A stretch of 64,000 nt of DNA from NCBI RefSeq assembly GCF_018394335.1, contig NZ_CP074572.1:2356001-2420000 (forward strand), read 5' to 3'. The stretch's first letter is position 1; the number at the start of each line of letters is the position of its first letter. A program made the position numbers and the translations under genes. Positions 17,774 through 27,629 of this stretch are shown piece by piece. Source of the stretch: Shewanella dokdonensis. Its GTDB lineage: Bacteria > Pseudomonadota > Gammaproteobacteria > Enterobacterales > Shewanellaceae. Under the pieces are notes generated by a model that saw only the letters and a list, made by a program, of their open reading frames with translations, was not told the origin of the DNA and searched no databases.

Positions 17774-20176
17774 TTAGAAAGTGTAACGTGCTTGCAAATA
17801 GTAGTAACCGCCATTCATGCCAAACGGGGTGTTACCTACTGGGTATTTGAAGATCCCGCCAAAGCTCTGATCGGTAGGTTCGGTCTTGGCTCTATCTGGA
17901 TACACATCAAACAGGTTTTGTGCACCAACCGTGAGAGTCAGATTATCTGTTGCCGTATAAGCCACAGAAAGATCTGTGGTGGTTTTGGCACCATAATCAA
18001 GGTCAGCACCAGTGGACAAGCCCACTTTATAGTCACCAAAGAAATTGAAGCGCAGATTGGTTTTGAAATCACCATAGTGGTGGGTCAAATTCAGACTGCC
18101 TTTATTCTGCGGTGAAGAATCGGTCATTCGCACCTGTTCAACATGGTCAAACAGTTGGTCTTCCAGGCCGTCTAACAGCGATGGCAGATGAATATTGCGG
18201 ATCTCATTCTTGTTATAGGCGTACACCATGCTGGCGGCAAGATCACCGTAACTTCCGAGTTCAAAGTTCTGGCTAACCACCAGATCTACCCCTTTAGTGC
18301 GGGTATCAACACCGTTGATAAAGAAGCGGGCAGATTCGGCATTAGTGCCTGAAAGTGCCGCGGCAACGGCTGCTGAGTCACTCGGTGTCAGTGAACTGGA
18401 CAAGATAATGCGGTCATCAATATCAATCTGGTAGGCGTCCAGTGTGATCGTCATGCCGTTATCTCCGGTATACACCAGACCACCGCTGAACGAGGTGGAT
18501 TTTTCCGGTTTCAGTTCGCTGACGCCCAGTGCCTGTGCCACGGGTGACAGGCTGTTGAACGTCCCGGATTCTGTTGGGACTAGCTCTCCGGTATCAGGAT
18601 CGGACACAAACAAGGTCGAGATATTGGTGAAATATAACTGTTGCACGCTGGGGGCGCGGAAACCGGTATTGGCGGTGGCGCGGAAGGCTAACTTATCGGT
18701 CAGATCATAGCGTCCGGCCAGTTTCCAAGTGGTATTGCTACCAAAGTCAGAATAGTCTTCATAACGCACCGCTGCTGCCCAGTAGAAATCTCGCGTCAGC
18801 TGGTTTTCCACTTCAGCATAAAGCCCGGTATTGTGACGACTTTCATCCACTTCTGAGGCTGGCGTGAACCCGGTAAAGCCCTGGCTGCCCGCCGAGCGGT
18901 TATCGTAACCACCATTGGCATAGGAGGCGGCTTCACCCGCTTCAATCTGATAAGTGTTATTACGATAAGCTACACCCAGCGCCAGCAGCAGCTCCGAATC
19001 ATTATAGAATGGCAGGTAGCGCGAAGCATCCAGCGTCAGGTTGGTTTCTTCGGTGGTCAAGGTGCCATCGTAGAAGCTGGTCTGACTGTCAGGGCCATAA
19101 GACGCGTTGAGGCTGTTTTTAACATAGTATTCAAAGTCATTACGGCCAAAACCTGCGGCGGCATCCAGTTTCCATTCTCCCACACTAAAGGCATAGCCGA
19201 CGGTGGCAGAGTAGTCCTTAATCTTAGGGGCCAATTTGGGCAAAAAGCCGTCTGGGTAAATATCCAGGATGTTACGCGCATCTAAGGCGCGACGATAAAA
19301 CGCGCCAGATTCGTTTTCTCGGTGACTGATACCACCGAAGAAATACAGTTTATCATCGCCAAAATACTGCGCACCGTTAAAAAACAAGGCCAAGTTTTCA
19401 TACTTGCCGTCACCAATCTGGTGGTTTTTACGGTCGAAAGTGGCTTCCCGTGGATCAGGGCTATTATCTGCCAGTGAAGGATATTGTTGGCGCTGATCCA
19501 ATCCGGCGCGATTGGTTGGATTCTTGTGGTGAGCTTCCAGTGAAATATCCACATGTCCGTTTTCACTGAACTTTATGCCTTTATTAAGACCTGCGCGCCA
19601 CTGCTCGCCATCGCCAGCATAGGTTTGCCCGCCTTGCAGTGAAATTTCAGCGCCTTCGCTGGCGTCTTTCAGCACAATGTTTATCACCCCGGCTATAGCA
19701 TCGGAACCATACTGTGCAGAGGCGCCATCGCGCAGGATCTCGATGCGTTTAATGGCCGACATCGGGATGGTGTTCAAGTCCACGCTCGAAGAGCCACGAC
19801 CTGCGGTGCCGTTGAGGTGCACCAGTGCCGAACCGTGATAACGCTTGCCGTTGACCAACACGAGTGTGTGATCTGGCGAAAGTCCTCGCAAACTGGCTGG
19901 CCGTACCGCATCAGTACCATCGGTAACGGATGATGATGGAAAACTGTAGCTCGGTGCGGCAAATTGCAGGGCTTTCGCGGTTTCAGTCATCCCGGTGGCT
20001 TCCAGCTGTTCCGCTGAAATAATATCGACAGGTACCGCAGTATCTGTGGCACTGCGAACCGCCAGACGGGAACCTACCACAGAGATTTTTTCGATGTTGC
20101 TATTATTGTCCGCCGCGTAGACTGCTGGCAGAACGAGCTGGCTGGCAACCGCCAGAGAGATGACAGAGAGACGCAT
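17774..20176 (-). CDS. TonB-dependent receptor (paralogue 2)
   Basis: 800-residue outer-membrane receptor with signal peptide (LSVISLAVASQLVLPAVYA) and an AAGGGG ribosome site. It shares plug and barrel motifs almost block for block with the receptor at 13817-16219: ISVVGSRLAVRSATD, LRGLSPDHTLVLVNGKRYHGS, RIEILRDGASAQYGSDAIAGVIN, and a C-terminus ending ARYTF. The many identical stretches mark a gene duplication. Substitutions are scattered, including loop segments such as the EINRNIHLPSLL area, so the two may differ in specificity. Its own promoter region (20177 onward) differs from that of paralogue 1. Confidence 0.93.
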   Translation of the reverse strand: MRLSVISLAVASQLVLPAVYAADNNSNIEKISVVGSRLAVRSATDTAVPVDIISAEQLEATGMTETAKALQFAAPSYSFPSSSVTDGTDAVRPASLRGLSPDHTLVLVNGKRYHGSALVHLNGTAGRGSSSVDLNTIPMSAIKRIEILRDGASAQYGSDAIAGVINIVLKDASEGAEISLQGGQTYAGDGEQWRAGLNKGIKFSENGHVDISLEAHHKNPTNRAGLDQRQQYPSLADNSPDPREATFDRKNHQIGDGKYENLALFFNGAQYFGDDKLYFFGGISHRENESGAFYRRALDARNILDIYPDGFLPKLAPKIKDYSATVGYAFSVGEWKLDAAAGFGRNDFEYYVKNSLNASYGPDSQTSFYDGTLTTEETNLTLDASRYLPFYNDSELLLALGVAYRNNTYQIEAGEAASYANGGYDNRSAGSQGFTGFTPASEVDESRHNTGLYAEVENQLTRDFYWAAAVRYEDYSDFGSNTTWKLAGRYDLTDKLAFRATANTGFRAPSVQQLYFTNISTLFVSDPDTGELVPTESGTFNSLSPVAQALGVSELKPEKSTSFSGGLVYTGDNGMTITLDAYQIDIDDRIILSSSLTPSDSAAVAAALSGTNAESARFFINGVDTRTKGVDLVVSQNFELGSYGDLAASMVYAYNKNEIRNIHLPSLLDGLEDQLFDHVEQVRMTDSSPQNKGSLNLTHHYGDFKTNLRFNFFGDYKVGLSTGADLDYGAKTTTDLSVAYTATDNLTLTVGAQNLFDVYPDRAKTEPTDQSFGGIFKYPVGNTPFGMNGGYYYLQARYTF

Positions 20177-20593
20177 ACAACCCCTTATTTCACTTTGAGT
20201 CAGTTTCTATTTGTTATGTCATTTTTGTTACTTATTCACAACAGTTAATAACAAATTAAGGAATGAAAAATCAAGAGAAAAAAGCTACCAATTTGTTGTT
20301 AATACTATGTAAACAGTAAAAAATTGAATTTTATTTATAATATGCAGGGTTTAGGTATTGTATATGCCATTTTTATCAATTTAACGATTGTAACATTGAG
20401 CATTGTGTAAAATCTCACCATCAATTTTTAATTGAACCTTAAAATGTAAATTTTCCTCTGAGGACGTTATTGGTTTTTTCTCGTGGTGACAGGCTGCGGT
20501 AATCTGACAAAAGGTCTGCCGCGATTGCGGCATCTGTAGGCCAGCTTCATGCTTTGCGCTACAATCGCGTTGACGCAGATAAGCAGGAATTTC
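20177..20593. other. AT-rich intergenic region between divergent genes
   Basis: About 415 bases without a gene. It holds the promoters of the second TonB receptor (minus) and the pseudouridine synthase (plus). An imperfect inverted repeat, GTTAATAACAAATT near 20245 and AATTTGTTGTTAATAC near 20290, could be an operator. Nothing else was recognised. Confidence 0.4.
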
Positions 20594-21529
20594 ATGAATC
20601 AAACGGTCAGAGCGGTGCATCCATCTTGGGTGGTATTGCCGCAACAACAAACTGACAAGCCTACCGTGTTGGCTTTTCTATTGGCGCGTTTCCCGGCTAT
20701 TAGTGAAACTACTTGGCGCCAGCGACTGCAACAGGGCAAGGTTCATTGGCAGGACGGTGAGCGGATCAACGAACTAACGCCGTACCGACCCGCACAGCGG
20801 GTGTATTATTACCGCGAAGTGGCAAGTGAACCCCATATCCCGTTTCAGGAACAGATCCTGTATCAGGACTCGCAATCGCTACTGGTGTTCAAACCCCATT
20901 TCTTACCTGTGACACCTGGTGGGCACTTCGTCAATGAATGCCTAGTGGCCAGACTGCGTGCTCGTACTGGCATCGATACGATTGTCCCAGTACACAGGTT
21001 AGATCGTGATACTGCCGGGGTGATGTTGCTGTCGGTCAGTGCCGCTAGTCGCGATGCCTATCATGGGCTGTTTCGTAATGGGCAGATCCACAAACGTTAT
21101 CAGGCGTTGGCACGCTTAACGCCCGCCATACAGCAACAGCTGCCGCAAGGCTGGTTATCGACGCCGCGCTGTTGGACGGTCAAAAATCGTATTGAACGGG
21201 GCCAACCTGGGTTCACCATGCGCATCGTTGACGGTGTACCTAACAGTCATTCAGAGATCCGTCTGTTGGCGGTGAAAGCGGATATCGGTCTGTTTGAGCT
21301 ACAGCCGATCACAGGTAAAACCCATCAGCTACGACTGCATATGTTATCGCTGGGCATGCCGTTGCTGAATGACCGTTACTATCCAGAGCTACAACCGCTT
21401 CAGGCCGATGATTTTTCTCGCCCATTAAAACTGGTGGCCTGCGAGCTGAGTTACCGCGATCCGCTCAATGGCGAACTACGGCATATTGACTGTGAAGGTC
21501 TCGCCGCAGAGCTGGCGCTCGATAGCTAG
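20594..21529 (+). CDS. RluA-family RNA pseudouridine synthase
   Basis: 311 residues starting at MNQTVRAVHPSW, 7 bases after AGGAA; a longer start at 20549 lacks a ribosome site. It isomerises uridine to pseudouridine in rRNA or tRNA. The catalytic motif PVHRLDRDTAGVMLLS (residues about 134-149) contains the essential Asp. KRYQALARL, LQPITGKTHQLRLHMLSLGMPLLNDRYYPEL and a family-typical C-terminus are present. An N-terminal S4-like stretch may exist (LQQGKVHWQDGERI). The exact target cannot be assigned. Confidence 0.88.
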   Translation: MNQTVRAVHPSWVVLPQQQTDKPTVLAFLLARFPAISETTWRQRLQQGKVHWQDGERINELTPYRPAQRVYYYREVASEPHIPFQEQILYQDSQSLLVFKPHFLPVTPGGHFVNECLVARLRARTGIDTIVPVHRLDRDTAGVMLLSVSAASRDAYHGLFRNGQIHKRYQALARLTPAIQQQLPQGWLSTPRCWTVKNRIERGQPGFTMRIVDGVPNSHSEIRLLAVKADIGLFELQPITGKTHQLRLHMLSLGMPLLNDRYYPELQPLQADDFSRPLKLVACELSYRDPLNGELRHIDCEGLAAELALDS

Positions 21530-21592
21530 TTCGTCAGTGTTCTGCATTATTGGTGTTTTTTGTGTTTAAGGTTCGTGTCTAAGGAGTGTTAG

Positions 21593-22156
21593 ATGACTTT
21601 TTCTCGCCTCGATCCCCACACTGCATTGATTGTTATCGATCTGCAATATGGCATTGTTGCTTTGCCTACCTGTGGTGATGCCAATGCGGTTGTCACTACG
21701 GCGGCGCAAATTATTCAAGCGTTTCGACAGCAGCAACGCCCTGTGGTGCTGGTGAATGTGGCTGGTGGGGCGCCGGGGCGTACCGAGCAAGCGGTGCGCG
21801 GTGGCACCTTGCCCGACAATTGGGCAACGCTGGTGCCTCAATTAGCTCAGGCTCCTACGGATATTCTGGTGACCAAACACAACTGGGGCGCTTTTATTAA
21901 CACGGATTTGCACCAGCAACTGCAAGCGCTTGGCGTTACGCAGGTGGTGGTCATCGGCATCGCTACCAGTATTGGGGTTGAGTCCACCGCCCGTCAGGCG
22001 TTTGAGCTGGGTTACCATGTCTCTTTAGTGACAGATGCGATGACAGATCTCAATCAGGAAACCCATCGCAACAGTATTCAGCGGATCTTCCCTCGGCTCG
22101 GCGAAACGGGTACGGCCAAAGCGCTACTGGCGTTATTGGCGGCATCTCCGGCTTAA
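21593..22156 (+). CDS. Isochorismatase-fold hydrolase lacking the catalytic Cys
   Basis: 187 residues with the alpha/beta fold start TALIVIDLQYGIVAL (conserved Asp), the conserved Lys in ILVTKHNWGAF, and IGIATSIGVESTARQAFELGY near residue 125. In thiol hydrolases of this family the last motif carries the nucleophilic Cys. Here the aligned position is Gly (TSIG instead of T-x-x-C), as in true isochorismatases. The substrate is unknown. The ribosome site is AAGGAGTG. Confidence 0.8.
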   Translation: MTFSRLDPHTALIVIDLQYGIVALPTCGDANAVVTTAAQIIQAFRQQQRPVVLVNVAGGAPGRTEQAVRGGTLPDNWATLVPQLAQAPTDILVTKHNWGAFINTDLHQQLQALGVTQVVVIGIATSIGVESTARQAFELGYHVSLVTDAMTDLNQETHRNSIQRIFPRLGETGTAKALLALLAASPA

Positions 22157-22229
22157 GTGGCGAGGATACATATCCTGGCGCATTAGCCCAGGAGCAAGCG
22201 TGGTGGCGATATTTTGCCGCGCCGCACGG

Positions 22230-22813
22230 TTAAAACAGTGGGGTGTATTTCATCAATTCACCTAGGGCATGCACCCCAAGTTTTTTCATGGTGTTGGCGC
22301 GGTGAACCTCTACAGTCCGCAGCGACAAGAACAGCGCTTCTGACATCTGTTTGTTGGTCTGCCCCTGGATCAGTAACTGCAATACCTGCCGTTCTCTGGG
22401 GCTGAGGGTGTTAAAACGCGCCTGTAGTTGTTGTTCCTCCCAGATCTTACGACTGCTTTCCAGTGCCTTGTCGATGGCCGCGGCCAAGGCTTTACCATTG
22501 ACGGGTTTTTGAAAAAATCACAGGCGCCACGGCGGAAAGCTTCTACTGCCATTGGCAGATCGCCATGACCCGTGAGAAAAATGATACCTAACGGGCTATC
22601 ACACTGTAGTAACCGCTGTTGCAGCGCCTGACCGGTGATTTCCGGCATTCTTGCATCGAGAATGACGCAGCCGGGTTGTTGTAGCGGGCAGTGCGCCAGA
22701 AAACTCATACCATCGGCAAATCCTTGTACCTGATAACCAAACTGGCCCAGCATGAAACTGAGTGAATCACGGATGGCGGCATCATCATCCACCAGATAGA
22801 TTGTTTGTTGCAT
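22230..22813 (-). CDS. Response regulator, FixJ/TtrR/ThsR type (frameshifted)
   Basis: Two-component regulator with receiver and LuxR-type DNA-binding domains. The receiver has YLVDDDAAIRDS, the phospho-acceptor Asp in CVILDARMPE, FLTGHGD and, after frame repair, DFFQKPVNGK with the conserved Lys. The output domain has LSPRERQVLQLLIQGQTNKQM and LRTVEVHRANTMKKLG. The frame breaks at the A run 22512-22517 (a T run on the coding strand); one added T restores about 194 residues. It is divergent from the TtrS/ThsS-like kinase with about 180 bases between, so the two are partners. Confidence 0.87.
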
Positions 22814-22990
22814 CGGGGCTCTCATCCTCATTATTGCCTCAAGAGTAATGCGCCCCCGCGATCGCCACAAATCAGAAACGCTGGCTTTTGGACACAGATC
22901 ACCCGCTTTTTACTAAGCGTTTGCAGTGATTCAAGGATTTGCTGTAACGGCTGTATTAGGCTGAATGCAACTAAATCCAATGGGGCGATT

Positions 22991-24820
22991 ATGAAGCGGT
23001 ACTGGTGGATGCTGCTATGGTGGTTGTGCAGCAGTCAGAGTCAGGCAATGCACTCCATTGCCGATGGTGAAATGGGGATGATCCCATTGAAGCTGTGTTT
23101 CGGGTGGCGGTGCTGGCCAATCATGGTGAAGCGCAGGCCAAACAGCGCTGGCAGCCGATGATGGATTATCTCAGTAACCGGCTGCCGGGAAATCGTTTCG
23201 AAGTGGTGCCGCTGAATTTTACCCAGATGGACCAGCAACTGCTGGATCACCGTATTCAGTTTATTGTCACCAATCCCGGCCAGTACCTCAGCCTCAGCAA
23301 CCAATTACCTTTGTCTTGGTTGGCCACCATGCGTAGCCGTAAACATAACGGCGCAACTTATGCCATTGGCTCCACCATTATTGTCAGTGCTAGCAGCCCG
23401 ATTACTCGCTTGGAGGATCTGCGCGGAGCCTCTGTGGTGGGCAGCGATCCCCAGGCGCTCGGAGGCTATCAGGCGGCGGTGGGGCTGCTTAATCGGCGCG
23501 GCATTGAAGCCCGCTCTTTTTTGGTGACATCCATTTCCTAGGTTTCCCACTGGAGCCCTTGGTGTATCAGGTGCGTGACGGTACGGTTGATGCTGCCATC
23601 ACGCCTTACTGTACTTTAGAAGAGATGGTCGATGGGGGCTTGGTGAAACGTGAAGATTTCCGGGTGATCAATCGCCAGCGCTCAGAAGGTTATGATTGCG
23701 ATGCCAGCACTCCGCTGTATCCCAACTGGTCTTTTGCCGCCTCAGATCAAGTACCTAGCCACATCACGCAAGCCATCACGCAAGCATTGTTTGAATTGCC
23801 CGCCGATTCGGAGGCCGCTATCCGTGCCGACCTTATGGGCTGGACTGCACCAGTGAGCCAACTGGCGGTGATCAAACTGTATGACGAACTGCAACTGCAT
23901 GGTGGGCCGCCCCTTTGTACGATGCGGCTCGCAAGTGGTTTCGCTTGCATCGGGATCTGGCCATGCTGCTGTTGGCGATTTTCTTTTTGGCACCGCTATA
24001 CCATTTATGGCTGGAATATAAAATTCGCCAGAAAAACGAGTTTTTGCTGCTGACCGAACGGCAACTCAAGGATAAAGAGCTGCAACTGGAACGGATGCAG
24101 AGTGCCGCCATTGTTGGGGAAATAGGGGCGGGCTTGGCCCACGAACTCAACCAACCTATCGCGGCGATTACTCAGTACAGTGAAGGCGCCTTAATGGCGT
24201 TGGAACGGCTTGGACAACATGACCCAGATCACCAGCAACTGCATGATGTGCTGACGAAAATCTATAACCAGTCGATGCGCGCTGGTGGGGTAGTACATCG
24301 TATTCGTGGACTGTTGCGGCGTCGCCGTAATGGCAACGTGCCACTGTTGATCTTACCGTTATTGCAAGAAGCGCTGGCGCTGTTTCAGCGCGCAATGGCG
24401 CAGCAGCAAGTCGCAATGCAACTGCACATCAACGGCGATGAGCAAGCCATATTGGGTGATAGCGTCGGACTGAGTCAGGTGCTGGTGAATCTGCTGAAAA
24501 ATGCCTTGGACGCCATGGAAAATAGCCGCGAGCGGCAGCTACACATTAGCATCGATTATCAGGCATTTCCGAGCGAGCGGGAGCAGGCATTGCAGCAGCC
24601 TTGGTTATTGTTGGAAGTGAAAGATACTGGCAGTGGCTTAACGGCGCCGGTTAGCCAGTTAATGGAATCTTTTGCCACCACCAAGGAACATGGCCTTGGC
24701 TTGGGGCTCGCTATCTGCCGAGAAGTCATGACCGAACACCAAGGGATACTGCAACTGGAAAACCGTCTTGACCGCCAAGGATGCCGGGCGCGGTTGTGGC
24801 TGCCATACCAGCGCAACTAA
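22991..24820 (+). CDS. TtrS/ThsS-like sensor histidine kinase with PhnD-type periplasmic domain (three frameshifts)
   Basis: Membrane kinase of the tetrathionate/thiosulfate sensor family. The product is assembled from three breaks: four G at 23074-23077, the T run at 23517-23522 and three T at 23914-23916. Each is repaired by one added base, giving about 610 residues. A signal peptide (WWMLLWWLCSSQSQA) is followed by a PhnD-like binding domain (FRVAVLANHGEAQAKQRW ... FIVTNPGQYLSLS). Then come one transmembrane segment (LAMLLLAIFFLAPLYHLWL), a coiled linker, the H-box AHELNQPIAAITQYSEG, the N-box LVNLLKNALDAM and the ATP box ending HGLGLGLAICREVM. TtrS and ThsS share this design. Neighbouring sulfur-oxyanion genes support that role, but tetrathionate versus thiosulfate cannot be decided. 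Confidence 0.86.
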
Positions 24821-24823
24821 CCA

Positions 24824-25966
24824 TTAGCGGATAGTTTGGATCAGTTCCCAGCGGCTGCGACAAAATTCCACTATCAGGCCAGCCAGTAGTCCGGCGGCCG
24901 GATTAACCGTCAAGCTGACAATGGCCGTGGCAGCGATGACCGCCATGCAGAATGGCCGACCATCCAGTAGCCGTTTTGACCAAGCCAATTGCAAGCCAGC
25001 AATCGACAGCAAACTGCCAAGAATTGCCATCGGGATCAGACTCAGTAGCCAAGCGACAGACTCGCCCCAGCTCAGGGCAATCGCGACACAACTGAGGCCA
25101 AAGATTAACGGTGCCCACATCCGCCGTGCGCCAAAATGATATTGCACGGCCAAACCTCCCGCACCGTGACACATGGCAATGGCGCCTAATGGTGCCAACA
25201 ACAGATTGGCCAGCCCAGAACTGGTGGCAAAGGCTTTGGGCGTGAAGCGCTCGGCTTCTTCAGGGAATTTTTCCTTAGCCACGGCTGATGTGGCAATCAC
25301 CGCATTGGTCAGTGTCATCGCCAACTGTGGGAGTACCAGCAACGTGAGAGCTTGCGACCACTCTGCGGCTAACGGCCAGTGGAGTTGCCACGGAGTCTGA
25401 TTAAAGTGAAAACTGGCTACATCGCCGCCATGCTGATATTGCCACCACATTCCGGCAACCAATACCAGCGGCATGGAGACATAACGCAGCGGCATAAAAC
25501 GGCACAGGAAAATCAACGCAAATGCGCCAAAACCTATGAGGGGCGTAACCGCCATCATCTTACCGCCCATCAACAGCAGTTGGATGCCGATGGCAAACTG
25601 GATCCCTACGCTGATGGCCTGGGAAATCTGCCGAGATAGCCAGGTAATGGCACCACTGTAGGCTAACAACAATAGAATTGCGCCCATCAAGATGCCGCTG
25701 GCCTGCATGATCCCCGGTGTCAGCCCTTGAGCAATCACCAGCGCCGAGATCACTTTCATCGGTTGGATTGGGATTGGGCGCCGGTAGAACAGCGCTACAG
25801 CCAGCGCAAAAATACCGAAGCCGAAAAAGATCCCTTGGGGTGAAAACTGGTTTAGGGCAATCAGCCCCAGCACTAACGGCAGAAAGGTGCCCAGATCGGC
25901 AAACGCGCCACTGAATTCCCCTAGTGTGCGGTTGAAGTTGACAGAAACAGGACTGGATGGAGTCAT
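24824..25966 (-). CDS. Molybdate/sulfate transporter, MOT1 family
   Basis: About 380 residues with ten or more hydrophobic segments. The opening (NRTLGEFSGAFADLGTFLPLVLGLIALNQ) and the motif RRPIPIQPMKVISALVIAQGLTPG are typical of MFS_MOT1 molybdate transporters, distant SulP relatives. The start could also be 25993; neither has a strong ribosome site. It lies between the sensor kinase and the octaheme cytochrome operon, near a molybdopterin enzyme. Supplying molybdate for that enzyme is therefore likely, by inference. Confidence 0.83.
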   Translation of the reverse strand: MTPSSPVSVNFNRTLGEFSGAFADLGTFLPLVLGLIALNQFSPQGIFFGFGIFALAVALFYRRPIPIQPMKVISALVIAQGLTPGIMQASGILMGAILLLLAYSGAITWLSRQISQAISVGIQFAIGIQLLLMGGKMMAVTPLIGFGAFALIFLCRFMPLRYVSMPLVLVAGMWWQYQHGGDVASFHFNQTPWQLHWPLAAEWSQALTLLVLPQLAMTLTNAVIATSAVAKEKFPEEAERFTPKAFATSSGLANLLLAPLGAIAMCHGAGGLAVQYHFGARRMWAPLIFGLSCVAIALSWGESVAWLLSLIPMAILGSLLSIAGLQLAWSKRLLDGRPFCMAVIAATAIVSLTVNPAAGLLAGLIVEFCRSRWELIQTIR

Positions 25967-26128
25967 ATAGGTTGCCGTTGTAACAGATGCCACAATAACC
26001 GCAATAACAGTGCCAGTTTTTTAGCGGTGTTAATGCCGTAGATTCCGGAATTTTCTGGCATTTACGCTTTGAGTTTAGCTGCGCTGGGACAGTTTGGCTG
26101 AAGGTTTGGTCTTATTGTCTGGAAAGGT

Positions 26129-26162
26129 GGACCAGTTCCTGAGCAGGGATTGGAACTGGTCC
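26129..26162. terminator. Perfect 11-bp inverted repeat after the octaheme cytochrome operon
   Basis: GGACCAGTTCC (26129-26139) pairs with GGAACTGGTCC (26152-26162) around a 12-base loop. There is no T tail. It lies downstream of the octaheme cytochrome gene and could be a terminator or mRNA 3'-end stabiliser. Confidence 0.5.
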
Positions 26163-26213
26163 TAGTCGGGAGCACTTATCATGTCCGACCAAACAAGGAA
26201 CGTTTGTTACGCT

Positions 26214-27586
26214 TTATTTGCTATGCAATATACCTTTCACTTTCATCGGATCACCTTGATAACCCAGTGCTTTCCAGTCCAGACGACCATTAGCACTGTG
26301 GCAATCGGCGCATTTGAGCGCTTGTGCTTTAGGTGACACCATATGGTTGATGCGCCACCACATCTCGGTTGCCGCAAAACCATATTCGCCACTATATGTC
26401 GCCCCTACTGCCTTCATCGGGTCGCTTTCTGCCATACCCAAGCGTACGGCTTTATCCCAATCGAAGTCACTCCAGTAACCGCCTTTACCGTAAGTTTTCG
26501 GATTGAGGAAGATATGGTTCTTCTTGTCGTAGATCTGCTTACCGGTAAATACCTTGAACGGATAGATCTTGGCTTTTGCATCTTTGATATCGCCCAGTGG
26601 ATAAGCCAGTTTAGTGACTTTACTTGGGTCCATCTTGTCTCCGGCCATATAGGCATCTGCCTTGCCGTTGTACCAGGCGTAGCTGGGTTTCACCATCTTG
26701 CCCCAAGTGAACGAGCCTTTTTCTTGAGGTAAGTATGACGGCCGTATTCATCCACTGCGTCTTCTCTGTCTTCACCCGCAGTTGACCAGTCCCAAGTCAG
26801 TTTGGTGGCTTCTTGGCGGGCATAGAACGGAATATGGCAGGTCTGACAGGAAACCGTAGCGGTATGGGCGTTCAAGCGCTTATTAGCGTGTGGCGCGGCA
26901 TCGTGACAGTTAGTACAGCCGATATGATCTTCACCGCCAGGCGATACGCCCATGGCATTGCCGCTGATATCGTGGTCTTTGGTGTGGTGGCAATCCTGGC
27001 ACTGGAAGTCGTTACCATCGGCATCCATGTGTACGTCCAGATTTTTGTCTGGGTAGGCCATGGAAGAATCCAGATCGCCGTGTTTTACTGCATCACCTCC
27101 ACCGCCGTAGAAATGGCAGGAACCGCAGTTATCACGTACCGGCTTACCAACATTTTGTGCCACTTTTACCAAGTCGACATTTTCAAACACTTCACCCGCA
27201 ACGGTTTTGGTATAGGTGCCGGTGGTGTCATGGCAGGCCAGACAGTCCACTTTGGTTTCGTCAGTGAAATCAAAGCTGTTGTCTTTCCAGCCATAACCTG
27301 CGTGACAGACTGTGCAACGGGGTTGGTTGCCCGCAATAGATACACAGAAGTTGTTAATCGCGTTTTTCTTGCCACGTATTACGCTGCGGCCCGGTAATTG
27401 CTGTTGCAGCTCCCAAGTCCAGTGAGAGCTTTTCATCACATCTTTTGCTTCCTTTTCATGACATTGCAGACAGGCTTTGGTGACTTCTGGGCCGTTGGCA
27501 TAGGGCCCTTTTAGTACCTCTTGGTGTGGCGCTGACGCACTGGCACTTCCGGCCGCCAGCAACAGGAGTAACGCAAGTGATCTCAT
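26214..27586 (-). CDS. Octaheme c-type cytochrome, tetrathionate reductase family (frameshifted)
   Basis: Periplasmic octaheme cytochrome of about 457 residues after repairing one break at the T run 26718-26722 (an A run on the coding strand, KKK-GSFTWGK). A signal peptide ends at SASA. Eight CXXCH heme sites are visible: CLQCH, CTVCH, CLACH, CGSCH, CQDCH, CTNCH, CQTCH in the first part and CADCH near the C-terminus. Number, order and C-terminal sequence fit the Shewanella OTR family, which reduces tetrathionate, nitrite and hydroxylamine in vitro; its physiological substrate is unsettled. It is the last gene of a minus-strand operon with a DUF3373 barrel and a monoheme cytochrome. A 7-bp GC hairpin abuts its ribosome site. 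Confidence 0.9.
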
Positions 27587-27599
27587 AAGTGTGTCTCCT

Positions 27600-27617
27600 G
27601 CCCCGGTTGCCCGGGGC
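27600..27617 (-). promoter_or_regulatory. Hairpin abutting the ribosome site of the octaheme cytochrome gene
   Basis: GCCCCGG and CCGGGGC form a perfect 7-bp stem with a 4-base loop. On the coding strand it is followed directly by the AGGAG ribosome site (27595-27599). It may stabilise or process the mRNA, or tune translation. Confidence 0.6.
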
Positions 27618-27629
27618 TGTTGTATGGGG

